54,952 nt of DNA from an uncultured Ectothiorhodospiraceae bacterium (GCA_947258695.1 CAMYJG010000011.1:1-54952), one strand, 5' to 3'. Positions 1 to 9,495 are shown, numbered from the stretch's first letter. Numbers and translations: made by a program. The notes: generated by a model from the sequence alone, not told the origin.

Positions 1-64
1 CCGATATAAGTACTAATTGAAGCAAAAGCACTGCTTTTCTTCCTCAACAGATAAGGTGATTCAC

Positions 65-193
65 ATGAAAAAGTTCGTTGTTATATTAGCAAGTTTTGTT
101 CTTTCAAGTGGTGTAGCTTTAGCAAACCCAAACTCTACTGATTGTGGTGACGATGACTCGAAACCAATTACAGTATCAAAGGTTCAAAAATAA
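65..193 (+). CDS. Small secreted peptide, 42 aa
   Basis: A 42-codon reading frame starts at an ATG preceded by an AAGGTGAT ribosome binding site (53-60). The N-terminus MKKFVVILAS...GVALA is a typical Sec signal peptide, with a likely cut after ALA near residue 20. The mature part would be only about 22 residues, acidic (DCGDDD), with a single Cys. A good rho-independent terminator follows 28 bases after the stop, so the gene is framed as its own transcription unit. I do not recognise the family. The RBS, signal peptide and terminator together argue it is real despite its size. Confidence 0.6.
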   Translation: MKKFVVILASFVLSSGVALANPNSTDCGDDDSKPITVSKVQK

Positions 194-220
194 ACAGCAG
201 TAAAGAATCTTCTATAAATT

Positions 221-251
221 AAGCTTCTTCTATATGGAAGCTTTTTTTTTT
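221..251 (+). terminator. Rho-independent terminator after the small secreted peptide
   Basis: AAGCTTC (221-227) pairs with GAAGCTT (237-243) around a 9-base loop, and the right arm runs into a T tract ending at 251. It ends transcription from the 42-aa peptide gene. Confidence 0.75.
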
Positions 252-680
252 GCCTTAAAAAACTCACTCCGTTCAAAGTACTGACAAACAATCTCCCATA
301 TAACCTTGTTTAGATTAAGGATATGCTGTTTGCATTGTTTATTTTAACTACCATTCATCTCTCAGCTGTAAGTCTAAACGTTGTCCATTAACTGTATCGC
401 TATGACCATTAATAAATAAAATAAACTAATAGTAATAGCTAGTATATTATATGGCCTGCTGTTAAAACGGGGTTAGTAACCGAAATGTTACCCTTCATCA
501 AACAACGCTGATAAATATAAACAAAATAAATTAATAATAATATTCTAATAAGAAATTGAGATGCACCACAACTCTTACGTTGTGTATCTAAGCTAATAAA
601 CTTTTCTTGATAAACATGAAGAGTAAGACGAATGTTATTGAGTAGGGCTTTTTAGCGTAGTTGGAGGAAACACCTAAACC
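252..680. promoter_or_regulatory. Long AT-rich leader region upstream of dabB
   Basis: These 429 bases hold no convincing gene. They should carry the promoter of the dabB operon. A perfect inverted repeat GTAAC-N6-GTTAC lies at 476-491, and the overlapping GGTTAGTAACC (471-481) is also palindromic; either could be a regulator site. TAATAT at 538-543 resembles a -10 box but I see no matching -35. An RBS GGAGG (663-667) precedes dabB. No copy of the ATAGA-N6-TCTAT palindrome of the cso promoters is visible here. Confidence 0.4.
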
Positions 681-2360
681 ATGATGTCTAAGCTCATCTT
701 ACTTATTATATCGTTGCCATTATTATCCGCCCTGTTGACACATCTTTTGGCGGGTCAACTTGGTCGATGCGTAGCCCGTATTAGTGTCGCTGCCATTTTA
801 CTCAGCGTAATCAGTTCAGCCGTATTACTAGGGATGTCTCTATCAGGGGATTTAGTCGGTGAATCTATCGCAACCAGTCCCTGGACAGTGCTGTTTTATG
901 ACCCATTGAGTATTTTAATGACGCTGGTTATCAGCATCATCAGCTTAATCGTGCATATCTACTCAATACGCTACATGGCTGAAGAGTCAGGCTACGCACG
1001 ATTCTTCGTCTTACTCGATTTAATGACTGCCTCACTCATACTCATGGTAGCTGCAGGCGACTTAATTACCCTCGTCATTGCATGGCACTTTGTTGGTGTG
1101 CTGCTTTATTTCTTGCTTGGTCACGATACACGCAATACTTCAGCATACCGTTACGCTTTTTGGACCTTTATTACTTACCGCATAGGTGACTTACCTTTAG
1201 TTCTTGCCGCGGTATTGTTATTTCAAGCATATGGAACATGGTCGCTACCCACCATATTTGAACAAATGAGTCAGAATCCCAATGCCCATGAGGTATTTGG
1301 ATTAGCTTTACCTGAAATGGTTGGAATCCTGATCGCGCTGGCGGCCTTTGCCCGCTCAGCACAATTCCTGTTGCATACATGGCTGCCTTATACAATGGAA
1401 GGTCCAACTCCGGTATCAGCCTTAATGCATGCAGGTATCGTAAATGCGGGTGGGTTCTTAATTAATCGTTTCGCACCCGTATTCGCGAATACCAGTGATG
1501 TGTTGCAATGGGTCTTTATCGTCGGTTTTATCTCTGCGGTAATTGGTTCAGTTCTAATGCTGACACAAAACGATATTAAAAAATCACTTGGTTATTCTAC
1601 CATGGGGCAAATGGGCTTCATGGTGATGGAGTGTGGTATCGCAGCATTCTCACTCGCGATATACCATCTTATCGTACACGGTGTATTTAAAGGTACCTTA
1701 TTCCTAAGTGCCGGTAGCGTAATTAATGCAACACGAAAAAATGATGGTGTACCGAAAGATGATTTATATACCTTTATTGTCGAGAAACGGCCAGGTATTA
1801 CACGTAAACCCTGGTTGTTAATGGCGTTAATAACGTTAGCAGTGCCATTAGCTATCTTAGTAATATCTCATTTGTTTATTTCGGTAGATTACTTCAAAAA
1901 ACAAGGCGCAATTATCTTATTGTTCTTTGGCTGGATCACCGGGGCACAACTTATTTTTGCCACCTATCGCACCCGAACGCAAAACCTTTGGCGTCTGGTA
2001 TTCATCAGTATCTTATCGTTTGCGGTTGTGATTATGGGTTATATCTTTATCAGCCATGCCTTCGATCTTTATCTCTATCCTGACGCAGCACTACGTGAAC
2101 AACTCTATGCTGCAGCGAGTATTGATAAGATACGTTTTGATATCATTGTTGCCATCATTGCAGTAGCCATTGTAATTAGCTGGTTAATGGCGTATTACTC
2201 CGAGCGTATAGGTGTAGAACAAAAAGATAAAAGCCGTTGGTGGAAAACATTTTATGCCTTGTTCTCACGTGAGTTTTATATGACCGATCTTTACACACGA
2301 CTTACACGAAATATCCTTGCTACCTCCAATAAACTCAATGTTTGGTTAAGGTGGAATTAA
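681..2360 (+). CDS. dabB: DabB: proton-conducting (NuoL/MrpA-like) subunit of DAB inorganic carbon pump
   Basis: This 559-residue protein is a polytopic membrane subunit of the NuoL/MrpA proton-channel family. Hallmarks are HTWLPYTMEGPTPVSALMHA, the DIKKSLGYSTMGQMG segment and the HGVFKGTLFLSAGS helix. It is shorter than NuoL at the C-terminus and has no complex I genes around it. The neighbour dabA makes the DAB (DUF2309) system the right context. DabB is thought to conduct cations and so energise one-way CO2 hydration by DabA at the inner membrane. An RBS GGAGG lies at 663-667. Two ATGs are adjacent (681 and 684), and either may be used. Confidence 0.9.
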   Translation: MMSKLILLIISLPLLSALLTHLLAGQLGRCVARISVAAILLSVISSAVLLGMSLSGDLVGESIATSPWTVLFYDPLSILMTLVISIISLIVHIYSIRYMAEESGYARFFVLLDLMTASLILMVAAGDLITLVIAWHFVGVLLYFLLGHDTRNTSAYRYAFWTFITYRIGDLPLVLAAVLLFQAYGTWSLPTIFEQMSQNPNAHEVFGLALPEMVGILIALAAFARSAQFLLHTWLPYTMEGPTPVSALMHAGIVNAGGFLINRFAPVFANTSDVLQWVFIVGFISAVIGSVLMLTQNDIKKSLGYSTMGQMGFMVMECGIAAFSLAIYHLIVHGVFKGTLFLSAGSVINATRKNDGVPKDDLYTFIVEKRPGITRKPWLLMALITLAVPLAILVISHLFISVDYFKKQGAIILLFFGWITGAQLIFATYRTRTQNLWRLVFISILSFAVVIMGYIFISHAFDLYLYPDAALREQLYAAASIDKIRFDIIVAIIAVAIVISWLMAYYSERIGVEQKDKSRWWKTFYALFSREFYMTDLYTRLTRNILATSNKLNVWLRWN

Positions 2361-2361
2361 T

Positions 2362-3126
2362 ATGCAGGATATGACTCTACTACTCACAGCACTATTCCTG
2401 CCTCTGTTCCCATTAAGCATGGTGTTTAATGCGCTGTTTACTCGTATACAACATGTAGCATTACGTGTCATTTTACTCGCAACGTGGCCACAAATTGGTC
2501 TTGCCATACTCTTTACAACAGACACCGCGGTACCAACCTGGATGTTAACCTGGGCACTCATTACTGCATTACTTTATGCCTTTAGAATGTTAGCGCTGCG
2601 TGATGTTGGGCAATGGACCAGTTTTCTCGCAACCTCCTGGTGGGCAGTGTTATGGTTACTCGCAACCGATCATAATCAAGACACATTACAACTTTACGCA
2701 ATCGGTTTAACTATACCCTTCATATTGCTGACACTATTAAGTGCAAATTTAATAAAACAATTTGGCGCAGCGTACTCGGGTTTACATGGTGGGCTGGCTC
2801 AATCTATGCCACGGTTTTCTGGCGTACTCGTTGTTGTCATACTCGCATCAATCGCAACACCGTTGTTCCCTAACTTCTTTATTATGTTAAAAATCATACT
2901 CAACACCTCTTCAGCCATGCCTATTGCTATCTTGGTATTACTTGTCATCTGGTTGTTATGGAGCTGGGCAGGCGTGCGTTTACTGCAAGGGTTAATTGTT
3001 GGCACAGCCAAGCCGGGTAGTGAAGGTGAAGTTTCCGATATAAAAACAGCAACGAGTTGGCTTTACGCGTTGATATTAATCACACTGGTTGCTGGCAGTG
3101 TATATTTTTCAGGAGTGTTTGCATGA
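2362..3126 (+). CDS. Unassigned polytopic membrane protein between dabB and dabA
   Basis: This 254-residue, very hydrophobic protein has roughly seven predicted membrane segments. It starts one base after the dabB stop and overlaps dabA by the four bases ATGA, so all three are surely co-translated. I do not recognise a defined family. The sequence has some feel of a Mrp/Nuo-type antiporter fragment, but no motif I can name. By position it is probably an accessory membrane subunit of this DAB complex; the best-studied DAB systems are described with DabA and DabB only. Function is inferred from context alone. Confidence 0.7.
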   Translation: MQDMTLLLTALFLPLFPLSMVFNALFTRIQHVALRVILLATWPQIGLAILFTTDTAVPTWMLTWALITALLYAFRMLALRDVGQWTSFLATSWWAVLWLLATDHNQDTLQLYAIGLTIPFILLTLLSANLIKQFGAAYSGLHGGLAQSMPRFSGVLVVVILASIATPLFPNFFIMLKIILNTSSAMPIAILVLLVIWLLWSWAGVRLLQGLIVGTAKPGSEGEVSDIKTATSWLYALILITLVAGSVYFSGVFA

Positions 3127-6100
3127 GTCTTCCTCTTGGTACAAAACTCAAAATAAGATCAATGATCTATATTGCCGGCGAGCCGATTCCTTACTTCTGG
3201 CCAATGCGATCATTTATTCACCACAATCCATTACATGCACTTGAGCATTTACCATTCAAAGACGCGGTATCAGAAGGTGAACGCTTGTTTCATGGTCGAG
3301 GTTATTTACCACGGACAACGTACCAAGGTTATCTTGAGCAAGGAAAAGTTGACCATGAACATTTACGTCAAGATATAAAAACATTTTTATCCACACGCGA
3401 TAATATAAACGATATCGACGAAGAACGTTGTTTGATGAACCTACTCACCAAAACAACACAGCCGGTTATTCAAGATCATTCACTTGCCAGTAGCGCAGAT
3501 TTAAAAGCCGCGTTTAACGGGCAAGTTCCCACAACTGATACATCTATCAATATAGAACAAATAAAAGAATCATTACGTCAAAAATTACAGGGCGACCGTC
3601 CGGTATACGAAGCGATCGATGCGTTGTATGGAACGGAGATAGGTAAAGAACTCGATGAATTAGTGATTAAAAGTTGTCTCGACTTCTTTGATGAAGGCCA
3701 ATCAGTCTGGGGTATGCCAGAGCGTGAACAAGGATTTTTCTGTGCCTGGCGTGAAGTCGCATCCTGTAACGCGAAACTGTTTGTTCGCGGTAAAGACATT
3801 AATAAAATACTTGAAGCCAATAAAAGTCCTGAAGGTATTATTTGTCGTGTTATGGAAACCCTACAAATACCCGAAGAAAACTGGGTTGCTTACTTCACCA
3901 GTGAACTCACTCGTTTACATGGTTGGGCTGGTTTTGTGCGCTGGCGCGCTAGCGCAAAACATTATTACTGGAACGAAAAATATCCTGCAGACTTAGTTGA
4001 CTTTGCCGCTGTAAGATTAATTTTTGCTTTAGCATTATTAAAAGAACAAGCGCGTAAGCATATCCCTTCAACAGCAAGCGAAATTAGCAATCTTATTGAA
4101 AACCATGCCGAAGAAACCTACCTTCGCTACGAACTTAACAGCGGTTCTGTCTTACCTGCCTTTGCTGTACAAGTAGAACAAGCGCTGGCCATCGGTAATA
4201 AAAAACGCATTATTAACGTTTTCAATAAATATGTCATCAACAAACGTGCGCATGAAGCAAGTCAACAAGCGAAACGCTTACGCCAACTCGCTATCGCAGC
4301 CGATTGTAAAATCGAAGCCTTAAAAAATATGTCAGAAGACAACCTCGCTAAACTGGTAAATACATTTTCAGACTTTGAAAAACAGGAAGGTTACACCTGG
4401 CTAAGAGCGATGGAATCGCACGCCATGTCGCAATTATTAAAAGGTGTAAGCCTGCAACCAGAACCGAAAAGAGAAAAACGTCCTTTCGTGCAAGCCATGT
4501 TCTGTATCGATACCCGCTCAGAACGTATCCGTCGTCACCTTGAAAGTGTCGGCGATTACCAAACCTTTGGTATTGCCGGTTTCTTTGGTATACCCGTGAG
4601 TTTTATGGAGTTAGGTAAAGGTAGTCAAAGCCATCTTTGCCCAGTACTGCTTACACCAAAGAACCTGGTGTTAGAAATGAGTGTTGCTGAACAGCTTGAT
4701 GTTAATGCGGCAACGGCAATGAAAAAAGCTGTGCATGAACTCAAAGAGTCCATCTTCGGACCATTCGTGACTGTAGAAGCTATTGGTATTCTTTTTGGTT
4801 TCGACATGCTTGGCAAAACACTTATGCCACAAACCTATCATCATTGGCGCTCGCAGTTTAAAAAGAAAAAACCACCGACACATATGTTGCTGGATAAACT
4901 CGATCGTGAACAGGCCGACTCTATCGTACGCGCAGTACAACGTGCTGTTATCGTGCAAGCGGTGCATCAAGAATTTAAACTCGAAACAGAGCAAGTTAGT
5001 GATGGCATGGTACGTGAATTACGCGAAGCCTCACTGGGTAAACTTAATGACACGGTTGTGTTTAAACAAACACTCAAGTTAAGCAACCAACAAGCAAAAG
5101 ACTTTGTTAAACGTTTACAAGACGTTTACCGTATTACCCCAGCCTTCTCTCGGATACAACTCGAACAACTCGCACGTATCGGTTTTAGCCTTGATGAACA
5201 GGTGAACTTTGTTAGCCAGGCATTACGTTCTATTGGTATGACGAAAGAGTTCTCTCGTTTCATACTGTTGTTTGGTCATGGTAGTACCTCTGATAACAAC
5301 CCGTATGAATCAGCACTTGATTGTGGTGCCTGTGGTGGTAATCACGGCCTGGTCAATGCGCGCGCATTAGCGCAAATGGCAAATAAAGCTGAAGTGCGTT
5401 ATCGCTTACGCAAACAAGGTATCGATATTGCTGAAGATGCCTGGTTCATACCCGCATTGCACAACACTACGACTGATGAATTAAAACTCTATGATCTCGA
5501 TCGACTTCCATCATCACACATCGTGTACATCGATCGATTACGTAACGGTTTATTATCTGCATCACGTTTATGTGCACAGGAACGTTTACCCAGCTTACAA
5601 ATTCAAGAAACACCACGTGAACCCGCTGCGGCGTATCGCGAAATAGAACGCAACTCAATGGACTGGTCACAAGTGCGTCCTGAATGGGGTTTATCACGTA
5701 ATGCCTACTTTATTATTGGCCGACGTGCACTCACGCATGAGTTAACACTTGAGGGGCGTGCCTTTTTACATTCTTATGATTACCGGGTCGATACTAAACG
5801 TCGTTTATTAGAAAACATCCTCACCGGCCCATTGGTTGTTGGCCAATGGATTAATATGGAACATTATTTTTCCACGGTCGACAATGAACGCTTTGGTAGT
5901 GGTAGTAAGGTATACCACAATGTCGCCGATCGTTTTGGTGTGATGACAGGCAACTTAAGTGACTTGCGCACGGGCTTACCATCACAAACCGTATTAAACA
6001 AAGGTTTGCCCTATCATGAACCATTACGTTTAATCACAGTGATGGAAGCGCCATTTGAACATGCAAAACAAGCTATTGAAGCCGTTGTCACGGTTAAATA

Positions 6101-6245
6101 CCTTGTTTACAACGCCTGGATACGTTTACTCATTATCGATCCCGAAGAACAACTCGTATGCTCTTATGAGAACGGTGAATGGATCAAACGCCCATTATCT
6201 TCATTACAAAAACCCGTTTCGCCTGAGGAGGCTAATACGTTATGA
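3123..6245 (+). CDS. dabA: DabA: DUF2309 carbonic-anhydrase-like subunit of DAB pump
   Basis: This 1040-residue soluble protein of the DUF2309/UPF0753 family is the catalytic partner of DabB. It is believed to hydrate CO2 to bicarbonate in the cytoplasm, driven by ion flow. The zinc site known from Halothiobacillus is intact: C461 and D463 in FCIDTRSERIRRHLE, H719 in LLFGHGS, and C734 in DCGACGG, with the same H-to-C spacing of 15. I chose ATG 3123 (MSLPLGTKL) because it has an AGGAG site at 3111-3115 and overlaps the previous stop (ATGA). An in-frame start at 3057 would lie inside the upstream gene. It belongs to the longer members of the family. Confidence 0.92.
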   Translation: MSLPLGTKLKIRSMIYIAGEPIPYFWPMRSFIHHNPLHALEHLPFKDAVSEGERLFHGRGYLPRTTYQGYLEQGKVDHEHLRQDIKTFLSTRDNINDIDEERCLMNLLTKTTQPVIQDHSLASSADLKAAFNGQVPTTDTSINIEQIKESLRQKLQGDRPVYEAIDALYGTEIGKELDELVIKSCLDFFDEGQSVWGMPEREQGFFCAWREVASCNAKLFVRGKDINKILEANKSPEGIICRVMETLQIPEENWVAYFTSELTRLHGWAGFVRWRASAKHYYWNEKYPADLVDFAAVRLIFALALLKEQARKHIPSTASEISNLIENHAEETYLRYELNSGSVLPAFAVQVEQALAIGNKKRIINVFNKYVINKRAHEASQQAKRLRQLAIAADCKIEALKNMSEDNLAKLVNTFSDFEKQEGYTWLRAMESHAMSQLLKGVSLQPEPKREKRPFVQAMFCIDTRSERIRRHLESVGDYQTFGIAGFFGIPVSFMELGKGSQSHLCPVLLTPKNLVLEMSVAEQLDVNAATAMKKAVHELKESIFGPFVTVEAIGILFGFDMLGKTLMPQTYHHWRSQFKKKKPPTHMLLDKLDREQADSIVRAVQRAVIVQAVHQEFKLETEQVSDGMVRELREASLGKLNDTVVFKQTLKLSNQQAKDFVKRLQDVYRITPAFSRIQLEQLARIGFSLDEQVNFVSQALRSIGMTKEFSRFILLFGHGSTSDNNPYESALDCGACGGNHGLVNARALAQMANKAEVRYRLRKQGIDIAEDAWFIPALHNTTTDELKLYDLDRLPSSHIVYIDRLRNGLLSASRLCAQERLPSLQIQETPREPAAAYREIERNSMDWSQVRPEWGLSRNAYFIIGRRALTHELTLEGRAFLHSYDYRVDTKRRLLENILTGPLVVGQWINMEHYFSTVDNERFGSGSKVYHNVADRFGVMTGNLSDLRTGLPSQTVLNKGLPYHEPLRLITVMEAPFEHAKQAIEAVVTVKYLVYNAWIRLLIIDPEEQLVCSYENGEWIKRPLSSLQKPVSPEEANTL

Positions 6246-6580
6246 AAAATCTTAATTTCAGCCAAGTCAAAAAATTAGAAATTATTTTAGAAGGCGAGCA
6301 CCAGGGATTAGTGACCGACTTACTCGATCATGCCGGCGTTACCGGTTATACCATTGTTAATAACCTCTCGGGTAAAGGCAGTCATGGTTTTCATGAAGGT
6401 CACCTTATGTTTAATGAAGATGATGTGCTGGTAATGATTATTGTTGTGGTACCTGAAGAACTGGTTAATCCCATCCTCGAAGGTCTGGCGCCTTTTTATA
6501 ACGATCACACAGGTATCGTCTTTATCTCTGACATCCAGGTGACTCGATTAATTAAATTTAAAAGCGATGACAATGATTAG
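6242..6580 (+). CDS. PII-like protein of the carboxysome/DAB type (CPII-like)
   Basis: This is a 112-residue PII-fold protein (KKLEIILEGEHQGLVTDLLDHAGVTGYTIV, then GKGSHGFHEG in the T-loop region). It overlaps the dabA stop by four bases (ATGA), so its synthesis is coupled to the pump. Related carboxysome-associated PII proteins bind adenine nucleotides in a bicarbonate-dependent way. The classical GlnB uridylylation tyrosine motif is not visible. I infer that it senses adenylate or carbon status and gates the DAB complex or the nearby SulP transporter. No amt or ntr gene is nearby, which argues against a nitrogen role. Confidence 0.8.
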   Translation: MKNLNFSQVKKLEIILEGEHQGLVTDLLDHAGVTGYTIVNNLSGKGSHGFHEGHLMFNEDDVLVMIIVVVPEELVNPILEGLAPFYNDHTGIVFISDIQVTRLIKFKSDDND

Positions 6581-6597
6581 TAGAGTTAACCATTAAT

Positions 6598-6633
6598 TAA
6601 CCGGCACAAGTTAACCATTTTCGTGTCCGGTTA
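6598..6633. terminator. Inverted repeat between convergent genes, possible bidirectional terminator
   Basis: TAACCGGCAC (6598-6607 region) pairs with GTGTCCGGTTA (6623-6633) with one bulged T. It lies in the 67-base gap between the PII-like gene and the convergent SulP gene. There is no strong T tract on either side, so termination is an inference from position. Confidence 0.4.
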
Positions 6634-6647
6634 TTAGGCTAAAGCCG

Positions 6648-8297
6648 CTATGCCGTATGCTTTGCACTAATACTTTCCAGCGCAACTTCTCTACCAACAA
6701 TAATATTTTCGTCTGGTATATTTTTAAGTACATCCAACTTACCCAGTCTTTTTAAAGCCTGCTCTTTCGTTGTCACGATATAAACGGAGCGCCCAGCATT
6801 CACCATTTCAAGGATAGATTCTTCAAGCGCTAACGCTGCCGAAACACCAAGATGTTTAACATCAGTAATATCGACAACAAGTGTATGACAACCACCGAAC
6901 TGAGAGTTCTTACGTGTGATTGCGCGTGAGCTACCAAAGATCATTGAACCACGTAAATATAACAACATGATTTTGCCTTTAGCCTCTCTTAATATTTCTT
7001 TTTCGCGTGACGATAACTCCAGGTCTGTTTTATCAGGATCCGTCACTGCGGTAACATCATTTTCCTGCAGCTCGGATAATTTAGTGATTGTCATGATATT
7101 AGCTACAAATAATCCAATACCGACAGCAGCAATCAAATCAACAAAAACGGTAAGTAGTATTACGCCATAGGTAATTAGCGCCCCTTTACCAGAAATGAGA
7201 TGGGCACGTTTAAGAAAACCCCAATCAATAATATCAATACCGACTTTTAACGCGATACCCGCTAAAACGGCTAATGGTATGACGGAAGTTAAACCTGCCG
7301 CCCATAATATTACAATCAGTAATATTCCGGCTCTGACAAGGCCAGCCAAAGCAGTTCGTGCGCCAGCCTGGATACTGACTACGGTACCCATGGTTGCACC
7401 CGCACCGGGTAAACCACCAAACAAGCCCGACATGATATTACCAATACCCTGACCAACTAATTCTTTATCTGAGTGGTGTCGTTCACGTGTAATACTATCT
7501 GCAACCACTGATGTAAGTAATGCATCGATACAACCCAACATACCGAGTACGATGGCATCGATTAACATCACTTGCCACTGTTCAACACTAAACACAGGCA
7601 GTCGTAAATCAGGTAAACCTGTTGGTATTTCACCAATCCGACGTACATCTGTCTCACTTAAAAATATCACTGATATCAAAGTACAGACAACCAATGCGAC
7701 TAATGGAGGTGGTAGGTGTTGTTTAAGTTTTTTAGGTATCAGGAACAGGATTGATAATGTCAATATTGCTAAAACTGTTTCTTTTGTTTGCATACCAGAA
7801 AGTAGTGTGGGTAAATTTTCTAGTACGCCAATCACACCACCACCTGGTGCTGCTTGCCCGAGCAAAGGACCAATTTGTAATATGATTAAAATTATTCCGA
7901 TGCCTGACATAAAACCGGATACGACGGTATAAGGCATCAAGGTGACATACTTACCTAACTTCATTACCCCAAACAAAATTTGAAACATGCCGGCCATAAT
8001 CACAACTGTAAACGCCATCGCCATGCCATTAACAGGATCTGAAGCAATCAACTTTGCAATAACAGCAGTAAAGACAACTGTCATTGGACCGGTGGGTTCT
8101 GATATCAAGGTCGGTGAACCACCAAATAATGCAGCGAAAAAACCGATCAGGATAGCACCATATAATCCAGCCTCAGCGCCGGCACCGGATGCTACACCAA
8201 ATGCCAGTGCCATTGGTAACGCAATCACCGCGGCTGTAACGCCACCATAAATATCACCGCTCTTATGCTTTAAATTAATTTCATTAAAAACTTTCAT
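6648..8297 (-). CDS. SulP/SLC26-family anion transporter with STAS domain, candidate bicarbonate importer
   Basis: This 549-residue SulP transporter has an N-terminal membrane domain of about 10-14 helices, with the typical GLYGAILIGFFAALFGGSPTL start and the TGPMTV motif. A cytoplasmic STAS domain covers roughly the last 120 residues (ILREAKGKIMLLYLRGSMIFGS... HTLVVDITDVKHLGVSAALALEE). SulP proteins move sulfate or bicarbonate; cyanobacterial BicA is a bicarbonate member. Placement between a DAB-PII operon and cbbR makes bicarbonate the better guess here, but sulfate cannot be excluded from sequence. It starts at ATG 8297, 136 bases downstream of the cbbR stop. Confidence 0.88.
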   Translation of the reverse strand: MKVFNEINLKHKSGDIYGGVTAAVIALPMALAFGVASGAGAEAGLYGAILIGFFAALFGGSPTLISEPTGPMTVVFTAVIAKLIASDPVNGMAMAFTVVIMAGMFQILFGVMKLGKYVTLMPYTVVSGFMSGIGIILIILQIGPLLGQAAPGGGVIGVLENLPTLLSGMQTKETVLAILTLSILFLIPKKLKQHLPPPLVALVVCTLISVIFLSETDVRRIGEIPTGLPDLRLPVFSVEQWQVMLIDAIVLGMLGCIDALLTSVVADSITRERHHSDKELVGQGIGNIMSGLFGGLPGAGATMGTVVSIQAGARTALAGLVRAGILLIVILWAAGLTSVIPLAVLAGIALKVGIDIIDWGFLKRAHLISGKGALITYGVILLTVFVDLIAAVGIGLFVANIMTITKLSELQENDVTAVTDPDKTDLELSSREKEILREAKGKIMLLYLRGSMIFGSSRAITRKNSQFGGCHTLVVDITDVKHLGVSAALALEESILEMVNAGRSVYIVTTKEQALKRLGKLDVLKNIPDENIIVGREVALESISAKHTA

Positions 8298-8433
8298 ATC
8301 ATCTCAGTCTCTGCAAAAAATACTGCAATAGTTATAACATGAGTAAATTTATTAAATATTATGGCTGTGAGTATAAAAATTACTAATTTATGCTTGTTAT
8401 ATATTAATAGCACGCCAACAATAAATTTAACTT

Positions 8434-9495
8434 TTATTTTTTTGTTTTTTTCTTACTAGATTTTTTCTTATTTAATGTCGTCTTTTGATCTTCTTTTAAA
8501 ATGTTTTCTAATTGAGGCCACATCTTTTGCATACGTTTGCGAATTTTTGGCTCAGAACTAATAACAAAATCGCGAAATGTTTGAGCCACCAGCGATAGCT
8601 CTTTTCCCTTGGGATAAACAATATACCAGTTACGCAATATTGGAAAACCCTCTACATCAAGTACAGTAACCGGACCATCACTACCTTCTAATGATAAAGT
8701 GTGAAGTGATAACACCGATAGACCCAGGCCACCTGCAATAGCATGTTTGATGGCTTCATTATCACCCAGCTCCATACGAATAGTCGGTTGCACGCCTACT
8801 TTTTCAAACGCTTTAAACATGGAATCTCTGACGCCTGAACCCGCTTCTCGAATAATCAACGGCTCCCTGGCGATTTCTTCGAGTTTAATATTTTTCTTAC
8901 CGACTAACGGGTGATTGCGTGGCGCCATAACGACCAACGGGTTAGGTGCAAAGGTAAACGATTCAACCTCAAATTCACCTTCCGGTGCCTGTCCCATGAT
9001 ATACAGGTCATCTTCGTTAGCACGTATACGACGGATAATACTTTCACGGTTTGTCACCATTAATGAGGGATCAATCCCCGGGTAAATCTTGCTGAATTCA
9101 CCCAGTAACTCAGGAGTCAGATATTTTGCTGTCGTCACCACGCCCATATGCAAGCGTCCACGTTTCAGGCCCTTCATATCAGAAATTTTCATTTCCAGGT
9201 TTGAAAGTGTTTCAAACATACTACGGCAGGCAGCATATAACTCTTTACCTGCCTCCGTTGGTTCAACAGTGCGACCAACATGCTCAAATAAGGGTAAACC
9301 GATTGCCTCAGATAATTTTTTTATCTGCATCGATACGGTAGGTTGAGTAAGAAAGAGCTCTTGGGCAGCACGTGTAAAGCTACCCTGGCGATAGATAGCT
9401 TCAAACACCTGAAACTGACGAAAGGTGGCATAGCGAATAAGATGATCCGGCATGGCTGACGGAGGAGTAAAATCATTGTCATTGTATATTGACAT
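8434..9495 (-). CDS. cbbR: CbbR-type LysR transcription regulator
   Basis: This LysR-family protein of 353 residues has an N-terminal winged helix-turn-helix (FRQFQVFEAIYRQGSFTRAA, then LFLTQPTVSMQIKKL) and a C-terminal periplasmic-binding-like sensor domain. Its position beside the cso operon and its CbbR-like HTH (TLR-type FRQFQVFEA start) identify it as the Calvin-cycle/CCM regulator. I start at ATG 9495, which has AGGTGA five bases upstream; the longer GTG start at 9504 would lie inside that RBS. The tail is a run of Lys and Ser (KKKSSKKKTKK), unusual for CbbR. Two palindromes upstream suggest autoregulation. Confidence 0.85.
   Translation of the reverse strand: MSIYNDNDFTPPSAMPDHLIRYATFRQFQVFEAIYRQGSFTRAAQELFLTQPTVSMQIKKLSEAIGLPLFEHVGRTVEPTEAGKELYAACRSMFETLSNLEMKISDMKGLKRGRLHMGVVTTAKYLTPELLGEFSKIYPGIDPSLMVTNRESIIRRIRANEDDLYIMGQAPEGEFEVESFTFAPNPLVVMAPRNHPLVGKKNIKLEEIAREPLIIREAGSGVRDSMFKAFEKVGVQPTIRMELGDNEAIKHAIAGGLGLSVLSLHTLSLEGSDGPVTVLDVEGFPILRNWYIVYPKGKELSLVAQTFRDFVISSEPKIRKRMQKMWPQLENILKEDQKTTLNKKKSSKKKTKK

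Noticed and set aside
476-491. GTAAC-N6-GTTAC upstream of dabB as a CbbR operator
   Set aside because: It has the same arm and spacer sizes but a different sequence from the three shared sites, and no clear promoter is nearby. Kept only as a note in the region description.
3057-3122. Upstream extension of dabA to 3057
   Set aside because: It lies inside the preceding membrane-protein gene. The ATG at 3123 has a good RBS and the usual 4-base overlap, and begins the recognised protein.
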